The notes under the pieces are model-generated. The model did no database searches and had not been told where the DNA came from. It saw only the letters and a program-made list of their open reading frames with translations. The translations under genes and the position numbers were made by a program. From G963665185 sp963665185 (lineage in GTDB: Bacteria > Desulfobacterota > Desulfovibrionia > Desulfovibrionales > Desulfovibrionaceae), in the NCBI GenBank assembly GCA_963665185.2, contig CAXXPO010000005.1, forward strand, positions 62,001 to 126,000: DNA of 64,000 nt. The letters run 5' to 3'. Shown in pieces: positions 25,450 to 36,000 of the stretch. Position 1 is the first letter of the stretch. The number at the start of each line of letters is the position of its first letter.

Positions 25450-27324
25450 ATGCAGACATACTATTCCGACCTGCTCGTCATCGGAGCGGGGCTGGCGGGG
25501 GAACGGGTCGCGGTCGAGGCGGCGGGAAACGGCTTCAAAACCACCTGTCTTTCCATTGTGCCGGCCCGCAGGTCGCATTCGTCCGCTGCCCAGGGCGGCA
25601 TGCAGGCGGCGCTCGGCAACTGTGCCAAAGGCGAGGGCGACAACACCGACGTCCACTTCATAGACACGGTCAAAGGCTCGGACTGGGGCTGCGACCAGGA
25701 GGTCGCCCGCATGTTCGCGGACACCGCGCCCATCGAGATGCGCCGTCTGGCCCATTGGGGGGTGCCCTGGAACCGCGTTGTTCCCGGCAAATCCTTTTAT
25801 TTCAAGGGCGGGGAAAAGTTCGAGAAGTACGAGAAAGAGGAAAACGAGGGGCTGATCACGGCCCGCTCCTTCGGGGGCACGGCCAAGTGGCGGACCTGCT
25901 ACACCTCGGACGGCACGGGCCATGCGGTCATGTGCACCATGGACAACCGCTGCGCCGAGCTGGGCATCGATGTCTTCGACAAGAAGGAAGCCATCTCCCT
26001 GATCCATGACGGCGAGAACTGTTACGGCGCGGTGGTGCGCTGTTTGCGCACCGGCAGCCTGGAAGTCTTCCTGGCCCGCGCCACGGCCATCTGCACCGGC
26101 GGCTTCGGGCGCATCTACAAGGCCACGACCAACGCGGTCATCTGCGACGGCGGCGGCCACATCCTGGCCCATGACACCGGGCTGGTTCCCATCGGCAATC
26201 CCGAGTCCATCCAGTTCCATCCCACGGGCATCGTGCCCACCGACATCCTGGTGACCGAAGGTTGCCGTGGCGACGGTGGTACGCTTCTGGACGTGAACCA
26301 GGAGCGGTTCATGCACATCTACGAGCCGGAAAAGGCCGAGCTGGCCTCCCGCGACGTGGTTTCCCGGCGCATGACCGAGCATATGCGCGCGGGCAAGGGC
26401 GTGAAATCCCCGTACGGCGAACACCTCTGGCTGGACATCCGCCACCTGGGCGACAAGCATATTTCCACCAAGCTGCGCGAAGTGGATGAAATCTGCCATC
26501 ATTTCCTGGGCGTGGACCCGCGCACGGAACTCATTCCCGTGCGGCCGACCCAGCACTATACCATGGCCGGTATCCGCACCAACAAGGACGGTGCGGCCTA
26601 TGGTCTCAAAGGATTGTACTCGGCCGGCGAAGCCGCCTGCTGGGACATGCACGGCTTCAACCGTCTGGGTGGAAACTCCCTGGCGGAAACCGTGGTCGCC
26701 GGGGGAATCATCGGCGCGAAGATTGCGGAATTCCTCAAGGGCCACGACATTTCCTTCAGCACCTCGATCGTGCGCGACGCCGTGCAAAAGCAGGAGGAGC
26801 GCGTCAACGACCTTGTCCAGGGGCGCAACGGCAGGCTCAACGTGTACGAAGTGCGCAACGAGATGCAGGAAGCCCTGATGAAAGGCTGCTTTGTTTTCCG
26901 CAACAAGGAGGGGCTGGAAGAGTGTGTGAGCACATTGCAGTCCGTTTTGGACAAGGCCGACAAGATCGGTCTGGTCTCGGACGGACAGGGCGCGAACTAC
27001 GAATTGGGCGCGGCACTCAAACTGAAAGGTCAGGTCCGTCTGGGGCTGTGTATCGCCCAGGGCGCTCTGTTGCGTACGGAATCGCGCGGGTCGCATAATC
27101 GTGAGGACTATCCCGAACGCAACGACAAGGACTGGCTCAACCGGACTTTGGCCTACTGGCCCGAAGGCGCGGACATGCCCCGGATGGAGTACGAGGACAC
27201 CACCCCGGTGTTTGAACTGCCTCCCGGAGATCGAGGCTACGGCGGCGGAAAGATCATTCCGGCCGATGCGAACTACGTGGAAAAGCGCACCATACCAAGC
27301 CCTGTCACTGCAATCGGAAAGTAG
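25450..27324 (+). CDS. frdA: Fumarate reductase flavoprotein subunit
   Basis: A 624-residue catalytic subunit reducing fumarate to succinate on covalently bound FAD. The dinucleotide motif is LLVIGAGLAGERVAVEAA, and the flavin-linking His is in RRSHSSAAQGGMQAALGN. Active-site segments are FHPTGIVPTD with the catalytic His, GDGGTLLDVNQERFM, and RPTQHYTMAGI. GLYSAGEAACWDMHGFNRLG-type FAD contacts and a C-terminal RTESRGSHNREDYPERND complete it. Length suits the Wolinella/Desulfovibrio group. The enzyme could also run as succinate dehydrogenase. Confidence 0.95.
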   Translation: MQTYYSDLLVIGAGLAGERVAVEAAGNGFKTTCLSIVPARRSHSSAAQGGMQAALGNCAKGEGDNTDVHFIDTVKGSDWGCDQEVARMFADTAPIEMRRLAHWGVPWNRVVPGKSFYFKGGEKFEKYEKEENEGLITARSFGGTAKWRTCYTSDGTGHAVMCTMDNRCAELGIDVFDKKEAISLIHDGENCYGAVVRCLRTGSLEVFLARATAICTGGFGRIYKATTNAVICDGGGHILAHDTGLVPIGNPESIQFHPTGIVPTDILVTEGCRGDGGTLLDVNQERFMHIYEPEKAELASRDVVSRRMTEHMRAGKGVKSPYGEHLWLDIRHLGDKHISTKLREVDEICHHFLGVDPRTELIPVRPTQHYTMAGIRTNKDGAAYGLKGLYSAGEAACWDMHGFNRLGGNSLAETVVAGGIIGAKIAEFLKGHDISFSTSIVRDAVQKQEERVNDLVQGRNGRLNVYEVRNEMQEALMKGCFVFRNKEGLEECVSTLQSVLDKADKIGLVSDGQGANYELGAALKLKGQVRLGLCIAQGALLRTESRGSHNREDYPERNDKDWLNRTLAYWPEGADMPRMEYEDTTPVFELPPGDRGYGGGKIIPADANYVEKRTIPSPVTAIGK

Positions 27325-27351
27325 CAAATCCGCACATACAAGGAATACGCC

Positions 27352-28095
27352 ATGGGAAGACAACTGACTTTTGAAATATTCAGGTACAACCCCCAAAAAA
27401 AGGGGGATGTACCGCGGATGCAGACATATTTCATGGAAGAGACCGTCAACATGACGCTGTTTATCGCCCTGAACCGTCTGCGCGAGGAACAGGACCCCAG
27501 CCTGAAGTTCGACTTCTGCTGCCGGGCCGGAATCTGCGGCGCGTGCGCCATGGTCATCAACGGACGTCCGGGGCTGGCCTGCCAGACCAAGACCAAGGAC
27601 CAGCCGGAAAAGATCAGCCTGCATCCCTTGCCGGTCTTCAAGCTGGTGGGCGACCTGGCCGTGGACACGGGCGTCTGGTTCCGCGACATGTACCAGAAGA
27701 CGGAATCCTGGATTCACACCAGGAAGCCGTTCGATCCCCAGGCCCCGGAAGAGCGCATGGACAATGCCGTGGCCGAGGAAATCTACGAGCTGGAACGCTG
27801 CATAGAATGCGGCTGCTGCGTGGCGGCCTGCGGCACGGCACGCCTGCGCGAGGATTTCATGGGCGCGGCCGCGCTCAACCGCATCGCCCGGTTTGCGGTG
27901 GACCCGCGCGATCAGCGTACGGACAGCGACTATTACGAGATCATCGGCAGCGACGCGGGCATTTTCGGCTGCATGGGCCTTCTGGCCTGCGAGGACATCT
28001 GTCCCAAGGGGCTGCCGTTGCAGGATCAGCTCGGTTTCCTGCGCCGCAAGATGGGCATCACCGCCATCAAGCAGATCTTCTGCAGGAAAAAATAG
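27352..28095 (+). CDS. frdB: Fumarate reductase iron-sulfur subunit
   Basis: A 247-residue electron-transfer subunit. The plant-type [2Fe-2S] ligands are in CCRAGICGACAMVING and LACQTK. The C-terminal ferredoxin domain has CIECGCCVAACGTAR for the [4Fe-4S] cluster and CMGLLACEDICPKGLP for the [3Fe-4S] cluster. It carries electrons from the FrdC hemes to the FrdA flavin. An AAGGAAT ribosome site precedes the ATG, 27 bases after the frdA stop. Confidence 0.95.
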   Translation: MGRQLTFEIFRYNPQKKGDVPRMQTYFMEETVNMTLFIALNRLREEQDPSLKFDFCCRAGICGACAMVINGRPGLACQTKTKDQPEKISLHPLPVFKLVGDLAVDTGVWFRDMYQKTESWIHTRKPFDPQAPEERMDNAVAEEIYELERCIECGCCVAACGTARLREDFMGAAALNRIARFAVDPRDQRTDSDYYEIIGSDAGIFGCMGLLACEDICPKGLPLQDQLGFLRRKMGITAIKQIFCRKK

Positions 28096-28146
28096 ACACG
28101 AGCGTCTTACGCAATCTTTTCATAGATTCCAACGCAAGGAGTTCCC

Positions 28147-28986
28147 GTGCGCCATATCGACGCCCAGACCGTCATCGATGCCGTGGCCAAGCTGTGCATG
28201 GACGCCAACCGCTATCTGCCCGAAGACGTGCGCCAGCGGTTCAAGGACTGTTCAGCCTCGGAGGATTCCCCGGCTGCCAGGGAGATCTTCCGCCAGCTCG
28301 AGGAAAATTGTCAGTTGGCCGCGGACACGGGTCTTCCCCTGTGCCAGGACACGGGGCTGGCCGTATTTTTTGTGGAGCTTGGCGATGACGTCAAGGTGGA
28401 TTCCATGACCGTTTCCCAGGCCATCAACGAAGGCGTGCGCAAGGGCTACAAGGAAGGGTATCTGCGCAAGTCCTCCTGCGATCCGCTCACCCGTGCCAAT
28501 CTGGGCGACAACACCCCGGCCGTCATCCATCTGGACGTCGTGCCCGGAGACAAGCTCAAGATCAGCATGATGGCCAAAGGCGGGGGCGCGGAAAACATGT
28601 CGCGTGTGACCATGCTTTCTCCGGCCCAGGGGTGGGAGGGCGTACGCAAGTTCGTCATCAACCGCGTGGCCGAGGCCGGTCCCAACCCCTGTCCGCCCGT
28701 CATCGTGGGCATCGGCGTGGGCGGCACGTTCGAGCGTTCGGCCATTCTCTCCAAAAAGGCTCTGCTGCGCGAAATCGGGGACACCCATCCCAATGCCGAG
28801 CTGGCTGAAAAGGAAAAAGCCCTGCTGGACGACATCAACAAGCTGGGCATCGGTCCCATGGGATTGGGCGGCAAGTCCACCTGCCTGGACGTGAAAATAG
28901 CCATGGAGCCGTGCCATCTGGCCAGTCTGCCCCTGGCGGTCAATATTCAGTGCCACTCCTCGCGGCACAAGGAGGTTGTCCTGTAA
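28147..28986 (+). CDS. Fumarate hydratase class I, alpha subunit
   Basis: A 279-residue subunit starting at a GTG with AAGGAG upstream. LPLCQDTGLAVFFVELG carries the first Fe-S cysteine, and GGGAENMSRVTML and IGVGGTFERSA are typical of the TtdA/class I fumarase alpha domain. GPMGLGGKSTCLDVKI and a final NIQCHSSRHKEVVL complete it. With the beta subunit it forms an oxygen-sensitive [4Fe-4S] fumarase that interconverts fumarate and malate. The beta gene starts in its stop codon (TAATG). Confidence 0.93.
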   Translation: MRHIDAQTVIDAVAKLCMDANRYLPEDVRQRFKDCSASEDSPAAREIFRQLEENCQLAADTGLPLCQDTGLAVFFVELGDDVKVDSMTVSQAINEGVRKGYKEGYLRKSSCDPLTRANLGDNTPAVIHLDVVPGDKLKISMMAKGGGAENMSRVTMLSPAQGWEGVRKFVINRVAEAGPNPCPPVIVGIGVGGTFERSAILSKKALLREIGDTHPNAELAEKEKALLDDINKLGIGPMGLGGKSTCLDVKIAMEPCHLASLPLAVNIQCHSSRHKEVVL

Positions 28987-29543
28987 TGGCCGAATACAAG
29001 CTCACAACTCCGCTTACCAGTGCGGACATCGAACAACTCAGGGCCGGAGATGTGGTCAAACTGACCGGGACCATATATACGTCCCGGGACGCAGGCCACA
29101 AACGCATCTTTGATTTGCTCGACGGCAACCGGAAACTGCCTTTTGATCTTGAAGGGGCGCTGATCTATTACGTCGGTCCCAGCCCCGCGCCTCCGGGACG
29201 TCCCATTGGCGCGGCCGGTCCCACCACCAGTTACCGCATGGATACCTACGCGCCGCGGCTGCACGGACTGGGGCTGAAGGGAACCATCGGCAAGGGCAAA
29301 CGCAGCGACGAGGTCAAGCAGGCCCTCAAGGACCACAAGGCCGCCTATTTCGGTGCGACCGGAGGGGCGGGCGCGTTGCTTTCGCAGTGTATCAAGGCCG
29401 CCGAGGTGATAGCCTTCGAGGATCTTGGTCCCGAAGCTCTGCGCAAACTTACCGTGGAAGAGTTTCCCTTGCTGGTCATCAACGACTGCCACGGCAACGA
29501 ATTGTATGCCGTGCCTGATCGCAAGGCCGCGGGACTCGAATAG
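28986..29543 (+). CDS. Fumarate hydratase class I, beta subunit
   Basis: A 185-residue subunit beginning MAEYKLTTPLTSADIEQLR, then AGDVVKLTGTIYTSRDAGHKR, YYVGPSPAPPGRPIGAAGPTT and the GLKGTIGKGKRSDEV loop. The catalytic-domain ending (FGATGGAGALLSQCIKAAEV, FEDLGPEALRKLTVEEFP) matches the TtdB/fumarase C-terminal domain. It overlaps the alpha gene by one base, so the two are coupled. Confidence 0.93.
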   Translation: MAEYKLTTPLTSADIEQLRAGDVVKLTGTIYTSRDAGHKRIFDLLDGNRKLPFDLEGALIYYVGPSPAPPGRPIGAAGPTTSYRMDTYAPRLHGLGLKGTIGKGKRSDEVKQALKDHKAAYFGATGGAGALLSQCIKAAEVIAFEDLGPEALRKLTVEEFPLLVINDCHGNELYAVPDRKAAGLE

Positions 29544-29568
29544 GACACAAACCCATGAGGAGATTCTG

Positions 29569-30891
29569 ATGGCTCTTTTTACCAAACAGGAAGCGCTTGA
29601 TTTTCATTCCAAAGGCCGCAAGGGCAAAATCGAAGTCATTCCGGTAAAGCCCTGCGGAACCCAGAAGCAGCTTTCCATGGCCTACAGCCCCGGCGTTGCC
29701 GAGGCCTGCCGGGAAATCGCGGCGGACGAGCATAAATCCTATGATTACACGGCCCGCGGCAACCTGGTGGCTGTTGTTTCCAACGGCACGGCCGTGCTCG
29801 GTCTGGGCAGCATCGGCGCCGCTGCCGGCAAGCCGGTGATGGAGGGCAAGGGTGTGTTGTTCAAGGTGTTTGCCGATGTGGACGTCTTCGACATCAACCT
29901 GAACGTTTCCGATCCTGACAAGATCGTCGAGATCGTCAAGGCCATGGAACCCACCTTCGGCGGCATCAATCTGGAAGACATCAAGGCTCCCGAGTGCTTC
30001 TACATTGAAACCAAGCTCAAGGAGATAATGGGCATTCCGGTCTTTCACGACGACCAGCACGGCACGGCCATCGTGACCGCCGCGGGCATGATGAACGCCT
30101 TGGAAATCTCGGGCAAGAAAGCCGAGGATTTGCGCGTGGTGGTTTCCGGCGCCGGCGCGGCGGCCATTGCCTGCACCAACCTGTACAGGGAAATGGGCGT
30201 CGATCCGGAAAACATTGCCATGTTCGACTCCCGCGGCCACATCAACAAGAGCCGCACGGACCTGAACGAGTTCAAGGCGCGGTACGCCACCGCCAAGGAA
30301 TACGCCTCCCTGGCCGAGGCCATGAAGGGTGCGGACTGCTTCCTGGGCCTGTCGGCCAAGGGCGTGGTCAGCAAGGACATGGTCAAGTCCATGAACGACA
30401 ACTGCCCCATCATCTTCGCCTGCGCCAACCCGGATCCGGAAATTACATACACGGATGCCAAGGAAGCGCGGCCTGATTGCATCATGGGCACGGGACGGTC
30501 CGACTTCCCCAACCAGGTCAACAACGTGCTCGGTTTCCCCTTCATCTTTCGCGGAGCCTTGGATGCCGGTGCTACGGTTATCAACGAAGAGATGAAGCTG
30601 GCCGCAGCCAAGGCCCTGGCCGAACTGGCCAAGCAACCCACACCGCAATACGTGTGCGACGCCTTTGGCGTGGACAAGCTCGAGTTCGGCATGGATTACG
30701 TCATTCCCAAGGCCCTGGACAAGCGGCTGATCGAATTCGTCTCCGTTGCCGTGGCCAAGGCCGCCATGGAAACAGGAGTCGCCAGAAAGACCCTTGATCT
30801 TGATGCCTACCAGAAGGAATTGCGCGAACGCCTGGCGGCGTCTTCCAAGCGTGTCGGATTGGTTGTGGATTCCTACGGCCTGGACTTTTAA
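29569..30891 (+). CDS. NAD(P)-dependent malic enzyme
   Basis: A 440-residue oxidative decarboxylase of malate to pyruvate and CO2. The conserved tyrosine region is MAYSPGVAEACREIAADE. The NAD domain has HDDQHGTAIVTAAGMMNAL (metal and substrate residues), VVVSGAGAAAIACTNLY (dinucleotide loop) and IIFACANPDPEI. IMGTGRSDFPNQVNNVLGFP is a family signature. The ATG at 29569 has GAGGAGATTCTG before it. It ends the six-gene operon and links fumarate/malate metabolism to pyruvate, the substrate of the PFOR encoded 2.2 kb downstream. Confidence 0.95.
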   Translation: MALFTKQEALDFHSKGRKGKIEVIPVKPCGTQKQLSMAYSPGVAEACREIAADEHKSYDYTARGNLVAVVSNGTAVLGLGSIGAAAGKPVMEGKGVLFKVFADVDVFDINLNVSDPDKIVEIVKAMEPTFGGINLEDIKAPECFYIETKLKEIMGIPVFHDDQHGTAIVTAAGMMNALEISGKKAEDLRVVVSGAGAAAIACTNLYREMGVDPENIAMFDSRGHINKSRTDLNEFKARYATAKEYASLAEAMKGADCFLGLSAKGVVSKDMVKSMNDNCPIIFACANPDPEITYTDAKEARPDCIMGTGRSDFPNQVNNVLGFPFIFRGALDAGATVINEEMKLAAAKALAELAKQPTPQYVCDAFGVDKLEFGMDYVIPKALDKRLIEFVSVAVAKAAMETGVARKTLDLDAYQKELRERLAASSKRVGLVVDSYGLDF

Positions 30892-30910
30892 CGACGTTTT
30901 CTTTGTGAAA

Positions 30911-30934
30911 CAGGAGCGGCTTCTGCCGCTCCTG
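30911..30934 (+). terminator. Perfect hairpin after the malic enzyme gene
   Basis: CAGGAGCGGC and GCCGCTCCTG form a perfect 10-bp stem around TTCT, 20 bases after the stop codon. No T run follows, so it may stabilise the mRNA 3' end rather than terminate. Confidence 0.55.
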
Positions 30935-31170
30935 AATACTCCGGAAATTCAAGCGGTTTTCCCCTTGCATGCGGCGTGATGCCGCGTTCAGTCTCTCCTG
31001 TTGTCCTTGCGTTACCCCGGTATCGCTGTATCTATGCGGATGTTTTTTGCGTAATCTGTTGGAAAGTAATGTTTTATGTACAAGGAGCCTGCTGCTGATT
31101 CGGAATTGAAACAACAAATGCCTTTGCGGAACACCACACCAAACCGCGAAACCCAGGAAAGGAGCAAGTT

Positions 31171-32703
31171 ATGGCGCAAGACCCAGGCAATTCCAAACGT
31201 ATCGGATTTTTTCTCGGACCTGCACTATTTATCCTGATGCTGCTGATTCCCCCGCCGGAAGGACTGTCCCCCGAGGCGTGGAAAGTGGCTGCGGTTACCG
31301 TGCTCATGGCGGTGTGGTGGATATCCGAGGCAATTCCCATTCCTGCCACCTCCCTGCTGCCCATCGCCATGTTTCCGCTTCTGGGGGTCATGAAGTCCTC
31401 GGCAGCCACCACACCCTACGCCAACCATCTCATCTATCTCTTCATGGGCGGATTTTTCCTGGCCGTTACCATGGAACGTTGGAACCTGCACCGCAGGGTG
31501 GCAGTCCATACCATCAAGATGGTGGGGACAAGCCCCGGCCGGATGGTGCTCGGATTCATGCTGGCCACGGCCTTTCTTTCCATGTGGGTCTCCAACACCG
31601 CCACCACCATGATGATGGTCCCCATCGGACTGGCCGTCATCCAACAGGCATTGGGACTCAGCTCCGACCAGATCCGTGAATCCTCGCACGGCGGCGCAAA
31701 ATACAATTTTGGAAAAAGCCTCATGCTGGGCATTGCCTACGCGGCCTCCATGGGCGGCGTGGCGACCATCATCGGAACCCCGCCCAACACCATCATGGTG
31801 GGTATGGTCGAGAAAATGTACGGAGTGCAGATCGGCTTTGCACAGTGGATGTTATTCGGCGTGCCCCTTTCCGCCGCCATGATCGCCATTTCCTGGTTTC
31901 TGCTCGTAAAGGTCCTGTTCCCCACGGAGGGCCTGGAGCTGGGTGGCGGCGCTGCCATCATCGACCAGGAAATCAGAAAACTCGGACCCATGAGCAAGGA
32001 GGAAAAATACATCGTTGTCGTGGGCTGTTTTGTGGCGGCCTTCTGGTTGTCCCGGGGGTTTCTGAAAGGTGTGCCGTTCATTGAAGCCGTTTTCCCCAAC
32101 TTCAGTCATATACAGGACGCGACCATAGGTATTCTTGGCGCGTTGATCCTTTTTGCCATTCCGGTAGATTTCAAGAAGGGGCAGTTCCTTCTGGATTGGA
32201 AGACGGCCGTGAAGATTCCCTGGGACGTCATTTTGCTGTTCGGCGGCGGCCTGGCCATTGCCAACGGTTTCGCCAAAACCGGCCTGACCTCCTATATCGC
32301 AGGGCAGCTGACTTCGCTTGAGGGCGTCCATATTCTTGTCTTTGTCGGTGTCGTGGTGCTTATCACCATCTTCCTTACGGAAATCACCTCCAATACGGCC
32401 ACAGCGACGTTGCTTGTCCCCATCATGGGGGCGGCGGCCATCGCTCTGGGCGTACATCCGTTCGCGACCATCGTGGCCGCCTGCGTGGCCGCCTCCTTCG
32501 CCTTCATGCTGCCGGTGGCCACGCCGCCCAACGCCGTTGTTTTCGGCTCGGGCTGCGTGAGCATAGGGCAGATGGCCAAGGCAGGTCTGTGGCTCAACAT
32601 TGTTGGGACCATTCTGATTACCCTGATGGTGGTCTATCTGCTTCCCATCCTTTGGGGCATCGACCTGAACGTTCTTCCTCAATGGGCAATCACGCCCAAA
32701 TAA
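31171..32703 (+). CDS. DASS-family sodium:dicarboxylate symporter
   Basis: A 510-residue membrane protein with about a dozen hydrophobic helices. It has the two hallmark Ser-Asn-Thr motifs of the DASS/SLC13 family: WVSNTATTMMMVPIG in the first repeat and EITSNTATATLLVPIMG in the second. IIGTPPNTIMVGM and LPVATPPNAVVFGSG are the matching hairpin-loop sequences. It should import succinate, fumarate or malate with sodium ions. An AAAGGAG site precedes the ATG. Position between malic enzyme and PFOR, and the dicarboxylate sensor upstream, support that substrate range. Confidence 0.92.
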   Translation: MAQDPGNSKRIGFFLGPALFILMLLIPPPEGLSPEAWKVAAVTVLMAVWWISEAIPIPATSLLPIAMFPLLGVMKSSAATTPYANHLIYLFMGGFFLAVTMERWNLHRRVAVHTIKMVGTSPGRMVLGFMLATAFLSMWVSNTATTMMMVPIGLAVIQQALGLSSDQIRESSHGGAKYNFGKSLMLGIAYAASMGGVATIIGTPPNTIMVGMVEKMYGVQIGFAQWMLFGVPLSAAMIAISWFLLVKVLFPTEGLELGGGAAIIDQEIRKLGPMSKEEKYIVVVGCFVAAFWLSRGFLKGVPFIEAVFPNFSHIQDATIGILGALILFAIPVDFKKGQFLLDWKTAVKIPWDVILLFGGGLAIANGFAKTGLTSYIAGQLTSLEGVHILVFVGVVVLITIFLTEITSNTATATLLVPIMGAAAIALGVHPFATIVAACVAASFAFMLPVATPPNAVVFGSGCVSIGQMAKAGLWLNIVGTILITLMVVYLLPILWGIDLNVLPQWAITPK

Positions 32704-32718
32704 GGTCCGCAAGACGTT

Positions 32719-32760
32719 TCGGGCAGTCGGTCCATTCCGGCTGCCCGATTTTTTTTTTTT
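32719..32760 (+). terminator. Rho-independent terminator after the DASS transporter
   Basis: TCGGGCAGTCGG pairs with CCGGCTGCCCGA around TCCATT, followed by a run of 12 Ts. Confidence 0.93.
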
Positions 32761-33096
32761 GTGGGAAGAAGCACGGCCGGACGTTGTGGCAGGGGGGCTT
32801 GGATGTCGGTTGATGTTTGCATGTTGCGATTTTTTACGTGCTCATTTTTGCGTTCTTCTGGAAAAAGAGACGAATAAACCGCAAAAATCGTTGATCTGGT
32901 CATGACACCTTGATTCCTTGGGGATGATTCGGATAAGATACTATTTTTTATGTCTCATTCCCTTGTCTTTTTGTGATAAACGTAAAATAAGAAAGCACGG
33001 GCTGCGCACGAGACAGGGAAAAAAAGAGTCCGGGCCAAGGCACAACGTCCGACCTGCCGCATCGACAACGCATACACCATGCAAGGAGGCATCCAT
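32761..33096. other. Leader region upstream of PFOR
   Basis: About 340 bases without a supported gene. The region is AT-rich around 32,860-33,000. A loose candidate promoter is TTGATT near 32,911 with ATAAGA 17 bases downstream. AAGGAGGCATCC before 33,097 is the PFOR ribosome site. I see no riboswitch. Confidence 0.35.
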
Positions 33097-36000
33097 ATGT
33101 CCAAGAAAATGAAAACCATGGACGGAAACACCGCTACCACGCACGTGGCTTACGCCATGAGCGAATGCGCGGCCATTTATCCGATCACGCCGTCGTCCAC
33201 CATGGGCGAAATCGCCGACGAATGGGCGGCCCAGGACCGCAGAAACATCTTCGGGCAGAAGGTCAAGATCCGCCAGCTCCAGTCCGAGGCGGGCGCGGCA
33301 GGGGCGGTTCACGGCTGTCTGGCCGGTGGTGCATTGACCACCACGTTCACGGCCTCCCAGGGGCTGCTGCTCATGATCCCCAACATGTACAAGATTTCCG
33401 GCGAGCTGCTGCCCGGCGTGTTCCACGTGTCCGCCCGCGCCATTGCCGCTCATGCCCTGTCCATTTTTGGCGACCACCAGGACATCATGGCCTGCCGTCA
33501 GACCGGCTTCTCCATTCTGTCTTCCGCCTCGGTCCAGGAATGTATGGACCTCGCCCTGGTGGCGCATCTGTCCGCCATTGAATCCAGCGTGCCCTTCCTG
33601 CACAGCTTCGACGGTTTCCGCACCTCGCACGAAATTCAGAAGATCGAGGTCATCGACTACGAGGACATGGCCAAGCTGGTGAACATGGAAAAGGTCGAGG
33701 CCTTCCGCGCCCGCTCCATGAACCCGGAGCATCCGCAGATCCGCGGCACGGCCCAGAACCCGGACATCTACTTCCAGGGCCGCGAAGCCGCCAACCCGTA
33801 TTATGACAAGGTCATCGGCATCGTGGTCGAACAGATGGAAAAGGTTTCCAAGCTGACCGGCCGTTCCTACAAGCCGTTCGACTATGTGGGCGCACCCGAT
33901 GCCGAGCGCGTGATCGTGGCCATGGGATCGTCCTGCGAAGCCGTCGAGGAAATGGTCAACCACCTGACCTCCAAGGGCGAAAAGGTCGGTTTGGTCAAGG
34001 TCCGGCTGTTCCGGCCCTTCTCGGTGGAGCATCTCATGGCCGTGCTTCCCGCATCCGTCACCCGCCTGAGCGTGCTGGACCGCACCAAGGAACCCGGTTC
34101 CCTGGGCGATCCCCTGTACCAGGACGTGTGCACCGCCTTCATGCAGAAGGGGTCCGGCCCGGCTCTCATCCCCGGCCGGTACGGTCTTGGGTCCAAGGAA
34201 TTCACTCCGGCCATGGTCAAGGCCGTGTTCGACAACATGGCCGCCAGCCAGCCCAAGTCCCATTTTGTCGTGGGCATCGAAGACGACGTCACCAACACCT
34301 CCCTGCCTCTGCCCGAATCCCTGGACACCACGCCCAAGGGCACGGTGCAGTGCAAGTTCTGGGGGCTCGGCTCGGACGGAACCGTGGGCGCGAACAAGCA
34401 GGCCATCAAGATCATCGGCGACAATACCGACCTGTATGCCCAGGGATATTTCGCCTACGACTCCAAAAAGTCCGGCGGCATCACGGTTTCCCACCTGCGT
34501 TTCGGTGAAAAGCCCATCCAGTCCACCTACCTTGTGTCGGCTGCGGATTACGTGGCCTGCCACAAGTCCAGCTATGTGCACCAGTACGACGTGCTTCAGG
34601 GCATCAAGGACGGCGGCACGTTCGTGCTCAACTCCTCCTGGAACGCCATAGAGGACATGGAGCGGGAACTGCCCGCAGAGATGAAACGCACCATCGCGGC
34701 CAAGAAACTCAAGTTCTACAACATCGACGCGGTCAAGATCGCGGGTGAGGTGGGGCTTGGCAACCGCATCAACATGGTCATGCAGACCGCCTTCTTCAAG
34801 CTGGCCGACGTCATTCCCTTTGCCCAGGCCGTGGACCTGCTGAAAAAGGGCATCCACAGCGCCTACGGCAAAAAGGGCGAAAAGATCGTCAACATGAACG
34901 TGGCCGCCGTGGACAGGGCCGCCGACGCGCTGGTGGAAATCAAGGTTCCCGCATCCTGGGCCACTGCGCAGGACGCTCCGGCCCAGCCCGCGAACGAGCC
35001 CGACTTCATCAGCAATGTGGTCCGTCCCATCCTGGCCCAGAAGGGCGACGACCTGCCTGTTTCCGCTTTCACCGCGGACGGGATTTTCCCGGTGGCGACG
35101 TCCAAATACGAAAAGCGCGGCGTGGCCATCCTGGTTCCGGAATGGATCGGGGACAACTGCATCCAGTGCAACCAATGCGCCTTTGTCTGTCCGCACAGCG
35201 CCCTGCGCCCCGTGCTGCTGACCGCCGACGAGATGGCCCGCGCACCAAAGGGCTTCACCGCCCTGGACGCCAAGGGCAAGCAACTGGACGGACTGAAATA
35301 CCGCATGCAGGTCAACACCATGGACTGCCTGGGCTGCGGCAACTGCGCCGACATCTGCCCGGCCAAGGAAAAGGCCCTGGTCATGAAACCGCTGCCCACC
35401 CAGACCGACGTGCAGGTGCCCAACTTCGACTTTACCGAAACCATCCCCTACCGCGACGACCTCATGCCGCGCACCACCGTCAAGGGCAGCCAGTTCCAGC
35501 AGTCGCTCATGGAATTCTCCGGTGCCTGCGCAGGCTGCGGAGAAACCCCGTACGTCAAGGTGCTGACCCAGCTCTTCGGTGAACGCATGGTTGTCGCCAA
35601 CGCCACGGGCTGCTCCTCCATCTGGGGCGCGTCCGCTCCCACCACGCCCTATTGCGTGAACAAGGACGGCCACGGCCCGGCCTGGGGCAACTCCCTGTTC
35701 GAGGACGCGGCAGAGTTCGGCTTCGGCATGGAAATGGCCGTGGAACAGCGCCGCGAACATCTCGTGGACAAAATCAAAGCAGCCCTGGCCTCCGGCCTGG
35801 ACGCGGATGTCGCCGCGGCCTTGAATGCCTGGCTGGAAAGCAAGGACAATCCCGCCGCCTCCCGCGAGGCGGGCGACAAGCTCAAAAAACTGCTGCAAGG
35901 CAAGACCGGACCGCTGGCCGAAATCGCCAAGGATGCCGACCTCTTCACCAAGAAATCCATGTGGATCTTCGGCGGAGACGGCTGGGCCTACGACATAGGC

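Noticed and set aside
25429..27717. 762-codon minus-strand open frame across frdA and frdB
   Set aside because: Antisense to FrdA and FrdB, both clearly coding by conserved motifs.
31033..31054. TATGCGGATGTTTTTTGCGT near the DASS gene, similar to the frd activator sites
   Set aside because: No sigma54 -24/-12 pair lies downstream and the match is loose, so I do not call it a regulator site.
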